Assembly: GCF_024205745.1 (NCBI RefSeq)
Contig: NZ_CP073117.1
Span: forward strand, 1,240,001-1,304,000
Direction of reading: 5' to 3'
Length of the DNA stretch: 64,000 nt
Origin: Neisseria subflava
Lineage (GTDB): Bacteria > Pseudomonadota > Gammaproteobacteria > Burkholderiales > Neisseriaceae
The notes under the pieces were generated by a model. That model saw only the letters and a list, made by a program, of their open reading frames with translations. It searched no databases and was not told where the DNA came from. A program made the position numbers and the translations under genes. Numbering within the stretch: position 1 is the stretch's first letter; each line of letters starts with the position of its first letter. Positions 1 through 8,389 of this stretch are shown here, piece after piece.

Positions 1-170
1 CGCATGGATACGAGTGCCATGAGGAGCTCCTGAAGTAGTGAAGGGTAAATTTATCCGATAAATTATAATGTTTTTTGAAATGAAAAACTACAAGCTGCTA
101 CATTGTTTTTATATATTAACGAACAGGGTCTCGGTTTATAATGGCGTGGTATTGAAAACGGGTGTGCAAA

Positions 171-599
171 ATGGATAGGATTTCGGTGGCCGAGTGTGAT
201 AAGCCTTTGTTTCAGACGGCCTTGACGGTGCAGGTGGGAGATGTGAACTATGGCGGTCATCTGGCGAACGATGCGGTGTTGCGTTTGTGCCATGAAGTGA
301 GGATGCGTTGGCTGGCGAAGCTGGGTTGGAGTGAAATGGACGCCGGAGGGGCAGGCCTGATTATGGCGGATGCGGCGGTGCAGTATTTGGCGCAAGGCCA
401 TCATGGCGATGAGCTGTCGGTGGAAATGGGAGCGTCGGGCGTGGCCGGTGTGGGCTTTTCTTTGCTGTACCGTATCCGCAGGATTTCAGACGGCCTTGTG
501 CTGGCGAAAGTGCAGACAGGCATGGTGTGTTTCGATTATGGCAAACAGCGCGTCTGCCGTTTGCCTTCGGCATTGAAAACGGTATTGGAGGCCGTCTGA
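171..599 (+). CDS. Acyl-CoA thioesterase-like protein (hotdog fold, 4HBT family)
   Basis: Small cytoplasmic hotdog-fold protein of 142 residues. The stretch [20 protein letters not shown] resembles the N-terminal active-site region of 4-hydroxybenzoyl-CoA thioesterase-like enzymes, where an Asn or Asp, a Gly-His pair and a nearby helix handle the acyl-CoA thioester. The substrate cannot be told from the sequence. I chose the ATG at 171; an in-frame GTG at 162 would add three residues, and neither has a strong ribosome binding site. The gene ends inside a DNA uptake sequence, which supplies the last residues Ala-Val and the TGA. The stop is followed one base later by the xerC start, so the two are probably co-transcribed. 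Confidence 0.75.
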   Translation: MDRISVAECDKPLFQTALTVQVGDVNYGGHLANDAVLRLCHEVRMRWLAKLGWSEMDAGGAGLIMADAAVQYLAQGHHGDELSVEMGASGVAGVGFSLLYRIRRISDGLVLAKVQTGMVCFDYGKQRVCRLPSALKTVLEAV

Positions 600-600
600 A

Positions 601-1497
601 ATGGCGGAATCAAACAATTTTGCGCTCCATTTTGAACGCTATCTGAAAACCTTGCTGCAACAAGGCAAGTCGGAACATACCGTTTCCGCTTATCGGCGCG
701 ATTTGAGTGAGTTGATGCGCCTGTTGCCCGATAATCTTGAAAACGGCCTGCCGACGCGCCGTGATTTTGTGGCGGTATTGAAAAAGCTGTCGCAAAAGGG
801 CTTGAGCGAAAGCAGCTTGGCGCGGAAATTGTCGGTGTGGCGGCAGTATTGCAGTTGGCTGGTGCAGACAGAAGTCATGGAAAGCGACCCGACATTTAAT
901 ATGAAAGCGCCGCGCCTGCCCGAACGCCTGCCCAAAGCGCTGCCGCAAGAACCTTTAAACTATATCCTTGACCATGCGCCTGTTGATGACGAGTTGGACG
1001 TGCGCGATAAGGCCATGTTTGAATTGATGTATGGCAGCGGTTTGCGCTTGAGCGAGATACAAGGTTTGAATCTGGACGGTATCGTTTTGGACGAAGGCTG
1101 GGTCAGTGTGAAGGGTAAAGGCGGCAAGCAGCGGCAAGTGCCTTTGGTGGCTAAAAGCATTGCGGCATTGCGTGATTATCTGGCAGTGCGTATTGCCAAA
1201 GTGGGCGAGCAGGCCTTGTTCACCAATAAGAACGGCGGCAGGCTGGGGCAACGTCAAATCCAAAAACGCCTGCAGGCGTGGGCGGTGCGCGTGGGCAGTG
1301 CCAGCCATATCTCGCCGCACATGATGCGCCACAGCTATGCAACCCATCTTTTGCAGGCATCGGGCGATATCCGCGCTGTGCAGGAATTGTTGGGACACAG
1401 CAATCTTTCCGCTACGCAAGTTTATACCAAGCTGGATTTCGACCATTTGGCGCGCGTTTATGATGAAGCGCACCCAAGGGCGAAACGGAAAAAATGA
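601..1497 (+). CDS. xerC: Tyrosine recombinase XerC
   Basis: 298-residue site-specific recombinase that, with XerD, resolves chromosome dimers at dif near the terminus during division. The N-terminal SAM-like core-binding domain covers about residues 8-95 and the catalytic domain about 115-285. The expected catalytic residues are visible: Arg149 (GSGLRLSE), Lys173, His240-x-x-Arg243, His266 (LGHSNLS) and nucleophile Tyr275. The C-terminal end [20 protein letters not shown] is characteristic of XerC rather than XerD. The ATG lies one base after the stop of the preceding thioesterase gene, implying translational coupling. A DUS hairpin follows. Confidence 0.93.
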   Translation: MAESNNFALHFERYLKTLLQQGKSEHTVSAYRRDLSELMRLLPDNLENGLPTRRDFVAVLKKLSQKGLSESSLARKLSVWRQYCSWLVQTEVMESDPTFNMKAPRLPERLPKALPQEPLNYILDHAPVDDELDVRDKAMFELMYGSGLRLSEIQGLNLDGIVLDEGWVSVKGKGGKQRQVPLVAKSIAALRDYLAVRIAKVGEQALFTNKNGGRLGQRQIQKRLQAWAVRVGSASHISPHMMRHSYATHLLQASGDIRAVQELLGHSNLSATQVYTKLDFDHLARVYDEAHPRAKRKK

Positions 1498-1510
1498 TTT
1501 TGTTTGAGTC

Positions 1511-1542
1511 AGGCCGTCTGAAAGAATGTTTTCAGACGGCCT
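1511..1542 (+). terminator. DUS inverted-repeat terminator after xerC
   Basis: AGGCCGTCTGAA at 1511-1522 is repeated in reverse complement at 1531-1542, giving a 12-bp stem with an 8-nt loop just after xerC. Neisseria commonly uses such paired uptake sequences as intrinsic terminators. Confidence 0.8.
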
Positions 1543-1697
1543 GATGTTTTATGGATAAAAATACAGATGGTTTGAAACCATTTGAATTTTTATCGGTCTG
1601 ATGAGGTTTCAATATTGGTCTGATGTGCGGATGGCATAAAGATTGTAAGAGACGATGGCTTTTGCAATACCGTTTATCTTTTCAGACGACCGCTTGT

Positions 1698-1726
1698 TTG
1701 ATAATATTAGTAATGAGAGCTAATAT
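1698..1726 (+). promoter_or_regulatory. Probable tonB promoter overlapped by a Fur box
   Basis: TTGATA (1698-1703), a 17-nt spacer and TAATAT (1721-1726) form a good sigma-70 promoter about 120 nt before tonB. GATAATATTAGTAATGAGA at 1700-1718 matches the 19-bp Fur consensus at about 12 of 19 positions and covers the spacer, so iron-bound Fur would block polymerase. Fur control of tonB-exbBD is established in Neisseria; the site itself is my reading. The rest of the 350-bp gap after xerC holds only the DUS hairpin and AT-rich sequence. Confidence 0.6.
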
Positions 1727-1848
1727 CATATTATGATATGCAGCCTTTAAAACAGCAGGTCTATAAACTTTCTATATAAGCATTAATGCTTATTTTGACT
1801 GTAAAACGACTTGCAAACGGGAATTGTTGCTATTAACATAACGGAATT

Positions 1849-2778
1849 ATGGATAAAAAACGAATTTTAACTCCAGCCGTCGTGACTTCCGTTGCGTTGA
1901 TTCACGTCGGCTTGGTTGCACTTTTATGGCACGCGCACAAACCGCCTCCTGTCGAAATGGCGAATATTGAATTTGTCGATTTGGGCGATTTCGGCGGTGG
2001 CGACGGCAGCCCTGAAGGCGAAGGTGCACCTGCCGCCCCCGAGCCTACCCCCGAACAACCAAAACCCAAGCCGAAGCCCAAACCTAAGCCTGTCGAGCCG
2101 CCTAAACCCGTTATCAAACCTGTGGTAACGAAAAAAGAAAAAGCGGATATCGTACAGCAAAAGGAAAAACCGAAACCTATCGAAAAACCTAAGCCCGAGC
2201 CTAAGCCGGAACCCAAACCTGAACCGAAGCCCGAGCCAAAACCTGAACCAAAACCAGAGCCGAAGGCGGAACCTAAACCATCTCCCAAAGCATCTGAATA
2301 CTCAGGCAGCAAAACCGGACCGAATACTGCGGAAAACGGTAAAGGTAACGGTGAAGGCAAAGCCTTGGGTGGAGAAGGAAAAGGTAACGGCGGCGGTACG
2401 AAAGGTACAGGCAGCGGCCGTGGCGAAGGCAGCGGATCCGGCAGCGGCGGTGCGAAAGGCGAACATGGCTCCGGCACAGGTGGCGGAGGTGGTGGCAGTG
2501 GTACAGGTGTTGGCAGCAGTAAAGGCAATCCTGCAAAAGGAACCTGCCATATTCCAAGACCTCCGTATCCTTCACTATCCACTGAAAATGGTGAAGAGGG
2601 CTTGGTTGTTTTGAAAGTCTTGGTTGGTCCCGGCGGTAAAGTGGATTCAATCAGTGTGAATAAATCAAGTGGTTATAATCGTCTGGATAATGCAGCGCGT
2701 AAAGCCGTTAAAGATGGTAGCTGTCATGCAAGCGTTTGGACTGAATTTAAAGTACCTGTCAAATTCACGCTCGAATAA
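1849..2778 (+). CDS. tonB: TonB energy-transducing protein
   Basis: Inner-membrane-anchored, periplasm-spanning protein (309 residues) that passes proton-motive force from ExbB-ExbD to outer-membrane receptors for iron, haem and other ligands. There is one N-terminal membrane anchor at about residues 11-27, Pro-Lys linkers at 70-92 and 105-147 built from KPEPKPEP repeats, an unusual Gly-rich stretch at about 163-228, and a C-terminal TonB domain from about 232 with two cysteines (233 and 292). The beta strand around LVVLKVLVGPGGKVDS is typical of the domain. It is first in tonB-exbB-exbD, behind a Fur-type promoter. At 309 residues it is longer than E. coli TonB (239), mainly because of the glycine-rich insert. 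Confidence 0.92.
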   Translation: MDKKRILTPAVVTSVALIHVGLVALLWHAHKPPPVEMANIEFVDLGDFGGGDGSPEGEGAPAAPEPTPEQPKPKPKPKPKPVEPPKPVIKPVVTKKEKADIVQQKEKPKPIEKPKPEPKPEPKPEPKPEPKPEPKPEPKAEPKPSPKASEYSGSKTGPNTAENGKGNGEGKALGGEGKGNGGGTKGTGSGRGEGSGSGSGGAKGEHGSGTGGGGGGSGTGVGSSKGNPAKGTCHIPRPPYPSLSTENGEEGLVVLKVLVGPGGKVDSISVNKSSGYNRLDNAARKAVKDGSCHASVWTEFKVPVKFTLE

Positions 2779-2880
2779 GTATCTAGGCCTAAGCTGATTG
2801 ATTAGAAAATATATGCTGTTGGGAAATGATTTTAAATGACCCGATAGAAATTTTAATTTTATTTTTAACTTGGAAAGATT

Positions 2881-3540
2881 ATGGATTTAAGTTTAGTTTT
2901 CAAATCAGGTGATGTGGTACTGATTGGTGTATTTGTCCTGATGTTGTTGATGAGTGTGGTAACTTGGAGCGTCATTGTGATCCGCTGCATCAAATACCGC
3001 AAAGCGAAAAAAGGCAATGCTCAGGTAAAAGAGTTGATGCTGAATGCGTTTACGCTGGCTGATGCCGTACAAAAAGCCAAAGCGGTAGAAGCACCGATGA
3101 GCAGTGTTGCCGATGAGTCTCTGCGCGCATACCAAAACTACCGTCAAACGACGAGCGAATCGCTGATTGACGAATTGCCTTTGAACGAATACTTGGTCGT
3201 TCACATCCGTAACAGTTTGACCCAAACCATGCGCCAGTTCGACTACGGTATGACCGCTTTGGCCTCTATTGGTGCAACAGCTCCGTTTATCGGCCTGTTG
3301 GGTACTGTTTGGGGTATTTACCATGCCCTGATCGGCATCAGCGAAAGCGGCCAAATGAGCATTGCTGCGGTCGCCGGTCCGATTGGCGAAGCTTTGGTAT
3401 CGACTGCTGTTGGCCTGTTTGTGGCGATTCCGGCCGTATTGGCGTACAACTTCCTTAATCGCGGTACAAAAACCATCGCGCAAGATATGGACGCATTTGC
3501 ACATGACCTGCATGTCCGCCTTCTGAACCAAAAGGATTAA
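2881..3540 (+). CDS. exbB: Biopolymer transport protein ExbB (MotA/TolQ/ExbB family)
   Basis: 219-residue inner-membrane protein with an N-terminal membrane helix (about 14-36) and two more around residues 130-155 and 170-195. The TolQ/ExbB signature region [18 protein letters not shown], followed by the glycine-rich [19 protein letters not shown] segment, lies in the channel-forming helices. ExbB pentamers surround an ExbD dimer to form the proton channel that powers TonB. It has a GGAAAG ribosome binding site and sits 102 bp after tonB. It ends three bases before exbD. Confidence 0.92.
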   Translation: MDLSLVFKSGDVVLIGVFVLMLLMSVVTWSVIVIRCIKYRKAKKGNAQVKELMLNAFTLADAVQKAKAVEAPMSSVADESLRAYQNYRQTTSESLIDELPLNEYLVVHIRNSLTQTMRQFDYGMTALASIGATAPFIGLLGTVWGIYHALIGISESGQMSIAAVAGPIGEALVSTAVGLFVAIPAVLAYNFLNRGTKTIAQDMDAFAHDLHVRLLNQKD

Positions 3541-3543
3541 ACC

Positions 3544-3981
3544 ATGGCTTTCGGATCAATGAATTCCGGCGATGATGCGCCGATGTCGGATATCAACGTT
3601 ACACCTTTGGTGGACGTGATGCTGGTGTTGCTGATTGTATTTATGATTACCATGCCGGTGCTGACCCACTCGATTCCTTTGGAGTTGCCGACTGCTTCGG
3701 AAAAAGCAGCAAAAGAGGATAAGCAGCAGCCTAAAGATCCTTTGCGTTTGAGCATTGATGCCAGTGGTGCTTATGTCGTTGGCGGCGATTCGGATACCAA
3801 AGTGGATTTGGCAACGGTAACCGCCAAGCTGAAAGAGGCTAAAGCGAAAAACGAAGATGTGATTGTGGCAATTGCGGCGGATAAAACGGTTGAATACGAT
3901 TACGTCAACCAAGCCCTGCAAGCGGCGCGCGAAGCCGGTATCAGCAAAATCGGTTTTGTAACGGAAACCAAAGCGCAATAA
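3544..3981 (+). CDS. exbD: Biopolymer transport protein ExbD
   Basis: 145-residue partner of ExbB with one membrane helix at about residues 22-42. The motif DINVTPLVDVMLVLLIVF contains the membrane-embedded Asp expected to carry protons. A periplasmic domain (about 60-145) follows. The start codon is three bases after the exbB stop, with GGATT just upstream, so translation is likely coupled. It is the last gene of the tonB operon and is closed by a DUS hairpin. Confidence 0.92.
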   Translation: MAFGSMNSGDDAPMSDINVTPLVDVMLVLLIVFMITMPVLTHSIPLELPTASEKAAKEDKQQPKDPLRLSIDASGAYVVGGDSDTKVDLATVTAKLKEAKAKNEDVIVAIAADKTVEYDYVNQALQAAREAGISKIGFVTETKAQ

Positions 3982-3998
3982 TCTTTTGAACACAGTAA

Positions 3999-4035
3999 AG
4001 GCCGTCTGAAATTTGAGTAAAGTTTCAGACGGCCT
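3999..4035 (+). terminator. DUS inverted-repeat terminator after exbD
   Basis: AGGCCGTCTGAA (3999-4010) and its reverse complement (4024-4035), followed by TTTTG, close the tonB-exbB-exbD operon. Confidence 0.8.
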
Positions 4036-4045
4036 TTTGTTGTAT

Positions 4046-4074
4046 TTGGTAACTATATGTCCAGGCTGTATAAT
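4046..4074 (+). promoter_or_regulatory. Sigma-70 promoter for the ETF-QO gene
   Basis: TTGGTA at 4046-4051 and TATAAT at 4069-4074 are separated by 17 nt, about 40 nt before the start codon. Confidence 0.65.
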
Positions 4075-4113
4075 TAGCGGATTAAATTCAATAACGACAA
4101 TACAGGAACCGCC

Positions 4114-5775
4114 ATGACAGAAACCATCGAACGCGACAGTATGCAATATGATGTCGTGATTGTCGGCGCAGGCCCGTCGGGTTTGTCCGCCGCCATCAAA
4201 CTCAAGCAGCTTGCCGAAAAGAATGGACGCGAAATCAGCGTTTGTGTGGTGGAGAAAGGTTCGGAGGCCGGTGCGCACTCGCTTGCCGGTGCCATCATCG
4301 ATCCGATTTCTTTGAATGAGCTGATTCCTGATTGGAAAGAAAAAGGCGCGCCGCTGACACGCACAGTGACGAAGGACAGGGTTGTATTCCTGACCGAGAA
4401 AAAAGCGTTCAACCTGCCGATTACCCCTAATTTTGACAACCATGCGAACTACATCGCCAGCTTGGGCGAAGTTGTCCGCTGGTTGGCAGAGCAGGCGGAA
4501 AATTTAGGCGTGGAAATCTATCCGGGTTTTGCCGCCGCCGAAGTGCTTTATCACGAAGACGGTTCGGTCAAAGGCATTGCAACCGGCAATATGGGCGTAG
4601 GTAAAGACGGCGAACCGACCGATTCATTCCAGCCCGGCATGGAGCTTTGGGCGCAGCAAACCATATTTGCCGAAGGCTGTCGCGGCTCGCTTTCCAAGCA
4701 AGTCATTGAACAATTTAAGCTCGACCAAAACAGCGAGCCGCAAACTTACGGCTTGGGCATTAAAGAAATTTGGGAAGTGCCGTCTGAAAAACATCAGCCC
4801 GGTTTGGTCATGCACAGTGCAGGCTGGCCGCTAGACAGCAAAACCTACGGCGGCTCGTTTATTTATCATTTTGACGACAACAAAGTCGCTGTCGGCTTTG
4901 TGGTTGGTTTGGATTATCAAAACCCTTATCTGTCGCCGTTTGAAGAGTTCCAACGTTTCAAAACCCATCCTGAAATCCGCAAAACCTTTGAAGGCGGCCG
5001 CCGTATCGCGTATGGCGCGCGTTCGCTGATTGAAGGTGGTTTGCAAAGCCTGCCGAAACTCTCGTTCAAAGGCGGCGTTTTGGTCGGCGATGCGGCGGGT
5101 TTCCTCAATATGCCGCGTATCAAAGGTATTCATACTGCGATGAAATCCGCTATGCTCGCCGCAGAAGCCGTGTTCCCCTTGTTGGAAAACCTTGAAGAAG
5201 TGGAAAGCTTCGACAGCGGCAAAGAGGCAGTGGATTATCAGCAACGTTTTGAACAAAGCTGGCTGTATCAAGAGCTTTACGCCGCGCGCAATGTCCGTCC
5301 GTCATTCAAATGGGGCGTTTACCTCGGCTCAATCTATACCGGTATCGACCAGATGATTTTCAGAGGCAAAGCCCCGTGGACTTTGAAACATCACGGCAAA
5401 GACAACGAGCAGCTCAAAAAAGCAGCCGAATGCAAACCGATTGATTATCCGAAGCCCGACGGCGTGTTGACCTTCGACCGCTTGAGCAGCGTGTTCCTTG
5501 CCAACCTTGCGCACGAAGAAAACCAGCCCGACCATTTGGTGCTGAAAAATCCGCAGGTCATGATAGACGTAAACTACAAAGAATACGCCTCGCCCGAAAC
5601 CCGCTATTGTCCGGCTGGTGTATATGAAATCGTCGAAGAAAACGGCAGCCCGCGCCTGCAAATCAATGCCGCCAACTGCGTACACTGCAAAACGTGCGAC
5701 ATCAAAGACCCGACGCAAAACATCACTTGGATTTGTCCCGAAGGCGCAAGCGGGCCGAATTACGGCGGAATGTAA
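4114..5775 (+). CDS. Electron transfer flavoprotein-ubiquinone oxidoreductase
   Basis: 553-residue membrane-associated flavoprotein that passes electrons from electron transfer flavoprotein to ubiquinone. An FAD-binding Rossmann motif lies at about residues 12-30 ([16 protein letters not shown]) and a second FAD motif near [18 protein letters not shown]-terminal ferredoxin-like domain carries the 4Fe-4S cysteines in [12 protein letters not shown] and the later WICPEG. Length and domain order match the family (about 550 residues). It is transcribed alone from the promoter above; etfA and etfB are not in the window. It ends at an imperfect DUS hairpin. Confidence 0.93.
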   Translation: MTETIERDSMQYDVVIVGAGPSGLSAAIKLKQLAEKNGREISVCVVEKGSEAGAHSLAGAIIDPISLNELIPDWKEKGAPLTRTVTKDRVVFLTEKKAFNLPITPNFDNHANYIASLGEVVRWLAEQAENLGVEIYPGFAAAEVLYHEDGSVKGIATGNMGVGKDGEPTDSFQPGMELWAQQTIFAEGCRGSLSKQVIEQFKLDQNSEPQTYGLGIKEIWEVPSEKHQPGLVMHSAGWPLDSKTYGGSFIYHFDDNKVAVGFVVGLDYQNPYLSPFEEFQRFKTHPEIRKTFEGGRRIAYGARSLIEGGLQSLPKLSFKGGVLVGDAAGFLNMPRIKGIHTAMKSAMLAAEAVFPLLENLEEVESFDSGKEAVDYQQRFEQSWLYQELYAARNVRPSFKWGVYLGSIYTGIDQMIFRGKAPWTLKHHGKDNEQLKKAAECKPIDYPKPDGVLTFDRLSSVFLANLAHEENQPDHLVLKNPQVMIDVNYKEYASPETRYCPAGVYEIVEENGSPRLQINAANCVHCKTCDIKDPTQNITWICPEGASGPNYGGM

Positions 5776-5800
5776 TTGACTGTTTGAAGTCAAAACCTAA

Positions 5801-5828
5801 AGGCCGTCTGAAAAATTTCAGACAGCCT
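5801..5828 (+). terminator. Imperfect DUS hairpin after ETF-QO
   Basis: AGGCCGTCTGAA pairs with TTCAGACAGCCT; one base (A in place of G) breaks the second arm, giving a G-U or mismatched stem. Confidence 0.6.
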
Positions 5829-5858
5829 CTATCCTATTATTTCATCAATGGACGCATT

Positions 5859-6710
5859 ATGAACACACGCATTTGGCAGGCAGGCCGATTTGAAATCGCC
5901 TTGGACAAACCGAAAATCATGGGCATCGTCAATCTGACCCCCGATTCATTATCCGATGGCGGCACCTATTCGCAAAATGTCTCAATAGCATTGGCACATG
6001 CCGAGCAGCTGCTGAAAGACGGCGCGGATATTCTTGATATCGGCGGCGAATCTACCCGCCCGGGTTCGGATGGTGTTTCTCTCGAAGAAGAATGGGCCAG
6101 AGTGCAGCCGGTTTTGGCGGAAGTGGCCAAGTGGAATGTTCCCGTCAGCTTGGACACGCGCCACACGGCAATCATGGAAAAAGCCTTGGCGCAAGGCGGC
6201 GTCGATATTATCAACGATGTTGCCGCATTGAGTGATGAAGGCGCAGTCGCATTATTGGCGCAACAGCCGAAGACAGGCGTGTGCCTCATGCACATGCAGG
6301 GCTTGCCCAAAACCATGCAGCTGAATCCGCAATATCAAGATGTCGTCGAAGAAGTCGCGCGTTATTTAAAAGCACGCGCGGCAGAATGCGTTCGAGCAGG
6401 CATTGCCCCTGAACGCATCACGCTCGACCCCGGCTTCGGTTTCGGCAAAAACCTGCAACACAACATTACCCTGATACAACATTTGCCTGAATTGATGGAC
6501 GCAACCGGATTCCCACTCCTGATCGGCATATCGCGCAAAAGTATGATCGGCGAGCTGACAGGCGAACAAAATGCCGCCAAACGCGTACACGGCAGCGTCG
6601 CAGCCGCTTTGGCCACTGTCGCCCGAGGTGCGCAAATCATCCGTGTTCACGATGTCAAAGCAACATCGGACGCTTTGAAAGTTTGGGAAGCATTGGGCAT
6701 ATCGGCATAA
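5859..6710 (+). CDS. folP: Dihydropteroate synthase
   Basis: 283-residue cytoplasmic TIM-barrel enzyme joining para-aminobenzoate to dihydropterin pyrophosphate in folate synthesis; it is the sulfonamide target. Signatures are [16 protein letters not shown] (20-35), the pterin-site [10 protein letters not shown] (60-69), LDPGFGFGK (189-197) and the C-terminal RVHD (262-265). I chose the ATG at 5859 because the first conserved strand begins about 20 residues later; the frame is open further upstream only through the preceding gene's tail. Residue 31 is Leu, where susceptible meningococcal enzymes have Phe. Gly194 is unchanged and there is no Ser-Gly insertion after it. A single DUS follows. 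Confidence 0.93.
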   Translation: MNTRIWQAGRFEIALDKPKIMGIVNLTPDSLSDGGTYSQNVSIALAHAEQLLKDGADILDIGGESTRPGSDGVSLEEEWARVQPVLAEVAKWNVPVSLDTRHTAIMEKALAQGGVDIINDVAALSDEGAVALLAQQPKTGVCLMHMQGLPKTMQLNPQYQDVVEEVARYLKARAAECVRAGIAPERITLDPGFGFGKNLQHNITLIQHLPELMDATGFPLLIGISRKSMIGELTGEQNAAKRVHGSVAAALATVARGAQIIRVHDVKATSDALKVWEALGISA

Positions 6711-6758
6711 TGCCCAAATAGAAAACCAACAGGCCGTCTGAAACATTTGCCCGGCATC

Positions 6759-6786
6759 TTGAACAAGCAACAAGTTATGCTATAAT
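6759..6786 (+). promoter_or_regulatory. tRNA promoter
   Basis: TTGAAC (6759-6764), a 16-nt spacer and TATAAT (6781-6786) lie 17 nt before the mature tRNA 5' end. Confidence 0.65.
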
Positions 6787-6803
6787 CCGCTTTTACTCTT
6801 GAC

Positions 6804-6879
<76 letters not shown>

Positions 6880-6888
6880 AATATTAAA

Positions 6889-6920
6889 AATGCCCGAGGC
6901 TTTTGGCTCCGGGCATTTTT
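6889..6920 (+). terminator. Intrinsic terminator after the tRNA
   Basis: AATGCCCGAGGC and its partner GCTCCGGGCATT flank a short loop and run into TTTTTG, ten bases after the tRNA end. Confidence 0.75.
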
Positions 6921-6982
6921 GCATTTATTGGTTTGTGAAGGGTTGGAATATAGGTTTTTTTGAATATCTATTTATTGGAATT

Positions 6983-7132
6983 ATGCAATTTAAATTTTTC
7001 AGGGTGCTGTTTGGAATACAAAAAATATCCAATAAATTTTATCTGAAAATATTAAGAATAAATTTTACGGTTGCTATGATTATTCTTATTTTATGTTTTT
7101 CTGTTGTCTTATATTCGACATATTTGGTATAA
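6983..7132 (+). CDS. Possible small membrane protein, unknown
   Basis: 49-codon frame in the 436-bp gap between the tRNA terminator and nsrR. It starts at ATG 6983, with GGA three bases upstream, and has one strongly hydrophobic C-terminal segment (VAMIILILCFSVVLYSTYLV). The region is much more AT-rich than its neighbours. I recognise no homologue, there is no clear promoter, and it may be spurious. The rest of the gap holds DUS fragments only. Confidence 0.2.
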   Translation: MQFKFFRVLFGIQKISNKFYLKILRINFTVAMIILILCFSVVLYSTYLV

Positions 7133-7315
7133 AAATTAACCTATCAAATGAAAGTCGTTTATTTAAGCTGTAGAGTGTTTTGTAAATCAATGCCGTATGA
7201 AAATCTTAATTTCAGACGGTATTTTTTATTTTTCCGAGTAATACCACATGCCCTATGTTGAGAGGCTGATGATTATTTCGATATAGCTGGACTATTTTTC
7301 AGACGACCTGAAGAC

Positions 7316-7774
7316 TTAATCAACCATTTTGCGTATTTCGTTGATGGGGATACGCGGGGTATAGAGTATGTCGTAGGTTGGTTTGTCCAGAAGATCTCGC
7401 AGGGAGTATTGATCTAAATGGTTGAAGAAGGCTTTGATGGCGCCGGTAATGATGCCGGTTAGTCGGCAGGATGGGGTGATAAGGCATTCGTTGTTGTCGC
7501 CCATGCATTCGACAACCTGCATCGGCTCAAGATGGCGGACGACTGCGCCGATGTTGATTTTTTCAGGAACATCCGCCAAGCGCAAACCGCCGCCTTTGCC
7601 GCGCACGCTGACCAGAAATCCGCCTTTGACTAATGAGGTAACCACTTTCATTAAATGGCTTTTGGAAATATTGTAAGTCTCGGCAATGGTGCTGATATTG
7701 ACGAGGGTGTCATCATTGATGGCGGTATAAACCAATACGCGCAATCCGTAATCGGTATGTTGGGTCAGATACAT
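7316..7774 (-). CDS. nsrR: Nitric-oxide-sensing Rrf2-family repressor NsrR
   Basis: 152-residue iron-sulfur transcription factor. NO disrupts its cluster and lifts repression of nitrosative-stress and denitrification genes. A winged-helix DNA-binding domain covers about residues 1-60 (MYLTQHTDYGLRVLVY start, then SKSHLMKVVTSLVKGGFL). Three cluster cysteines, Cys90, Cys97 and Cys103, lie in CMGDNNECLITPSC, the NsrR spacing. The frame could start 12 residues earlier at 7810, but the family begins at MYLT, so I use 7774. It is divergent from the hemerythrin-like gene and close to nnrS, a known NO-response gene. Confidence 0.88.
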   Translation of the reverse strand: MYLTQHTDYGLRVLVYTAINDDTLVNISTIAETYNISKSHLMKVVTSLVKGGFLVSVRGKGGGLRLADVPEKINIGAVVRHLEPMQVVECMGDNNECLITPSCRLTGIITGAIKAFFNHLDQYSLRDLLDKPTYDILYTPRIPINEIRKMVD

Positions 7775-7836
7775 GGCTGGTTCTTTGAATATTTTTTTCT
7801 TATATGTCAAAAGGGTAGTGTTTGGTAAAGGGTTGT

Positions 7837-7866
7837 TTGACTTTATGTGGGATTGGGTTTCATAAT
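7837..7866 (+). promoter_or_regulatory. Possible promoter of the hemerythrin-like gene
   Basis: TTGACT (7837-7842) and CATAAT (7861-7866) with an 18-nt spacer, in the gap between nsrR and the hemerythrin-like gene. No convincing NsrR palindrome was found. Confidence 0.4.
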
Positions 7867-7922
7867 ATCTGAAACATTTAAATTAATCCAGTTTGACAAA
7901 CTGTTGCCATTATAACGAACTT

Positions 7923-8303
7923 ATGAAACCCTTGAAACGCCACCCTGCATTAATAGAACTTTCCCGTGAGCATCATGGCTCGCTGTCGTTGTGCGTCCGT
8001 GTTCTACGTACGCCGGAGCAAAGCCATCAAGCGGAGCTGGATTCTCATTTTGCGGAACTTGAGCCACATTTTTTGGAAGAGGAAACCATGTTTGCGCCGT
8101 ATTGGGATAAGGTTGATCCGGCGTTGAGGCAGCGTTTTGAAGGCGATCATGCCAAGCTGCGTGCGATGATGGCTCATCCTGAATATATGAATGAATCATG
8201 GAATAAGGATTTTGCGGTAACTTTGCGTGATCATGCGCGTTTTGAGGAGCGCGAGCTTTTTCCTGCGATTGAACCTTTTTTGCCTTTACCTGAGAATGTG
8301 TGA
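7923..8303 (+). CDS. Hemerythrin-like domain protein
   Basis: 126-residue, mainly helical cytoplasmic protein. Candidate di-iron ligands are His18 (SREHHGS), His49 and Glu53 (EPHFLEEE), His76 (EGDHAKL), and His104 and Glu108 (RDHARFEER), the usual H/HxxxE/H/HxxxE layout. The family binds oxygen or NO or helps repair iron-sulfur clusters; here, beside nsrR and nnrS, a role in NO or nitrosative stress is the natural inference. I chose the ATG at 7923 because homologues begin just before KRHPALIELSREHH; ten extra residues are possible at 7893. It ends at a DUS hairpin. Confidence 0.75.
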   Translation: MKPLKRHPALIELSREHHGSLSLCVRVLRTPEQSHQAELDSHFAELEPHFLEEETMFAPYWDKVDPALRQRFEGDHAKLRAMMAHPEYMNESWNKDFAVTLRDHARFEERELFPAIEPFLPLPENV

Positions 8304-8320
8304 TAGGGAAGGGAATCGAT

Positions 8321-8347
8321 GGCCGTCTGAAAAGTTTCAGACGGCCT
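8321..8347 (+). terminator. DUS-type hairpin between the hemerythrin-like gene and nnrS
   Basis: GGCCGTCTGAAA (8321-8332) pairs with TTTCAGACGGCC around a very short loop. It may terminate the upstream gene and lies only 43 nt before nnrS. Confidence 0.65.
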
Positions 8348-8389
8348 CTGTTGCTGTCTTATGATGATATAAAAATTGAAGGAACCACC

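Noticed and set aside
4075-4089. Sequence like a Correia inverted end (TAGCGGATTAAATTC) before the ETF-QO gene
   Set aside because: Only about 14 bases match and no internal Correia sequence follows; chance or an old trace cannot be told apart.
7775-7922. NsrR operator in the nsrR/hemerythrin gap
   Set aside because: No 11-1-11 inverted repeat of the expected kind is visible; only weakly symmetrical AT-rich sequence.
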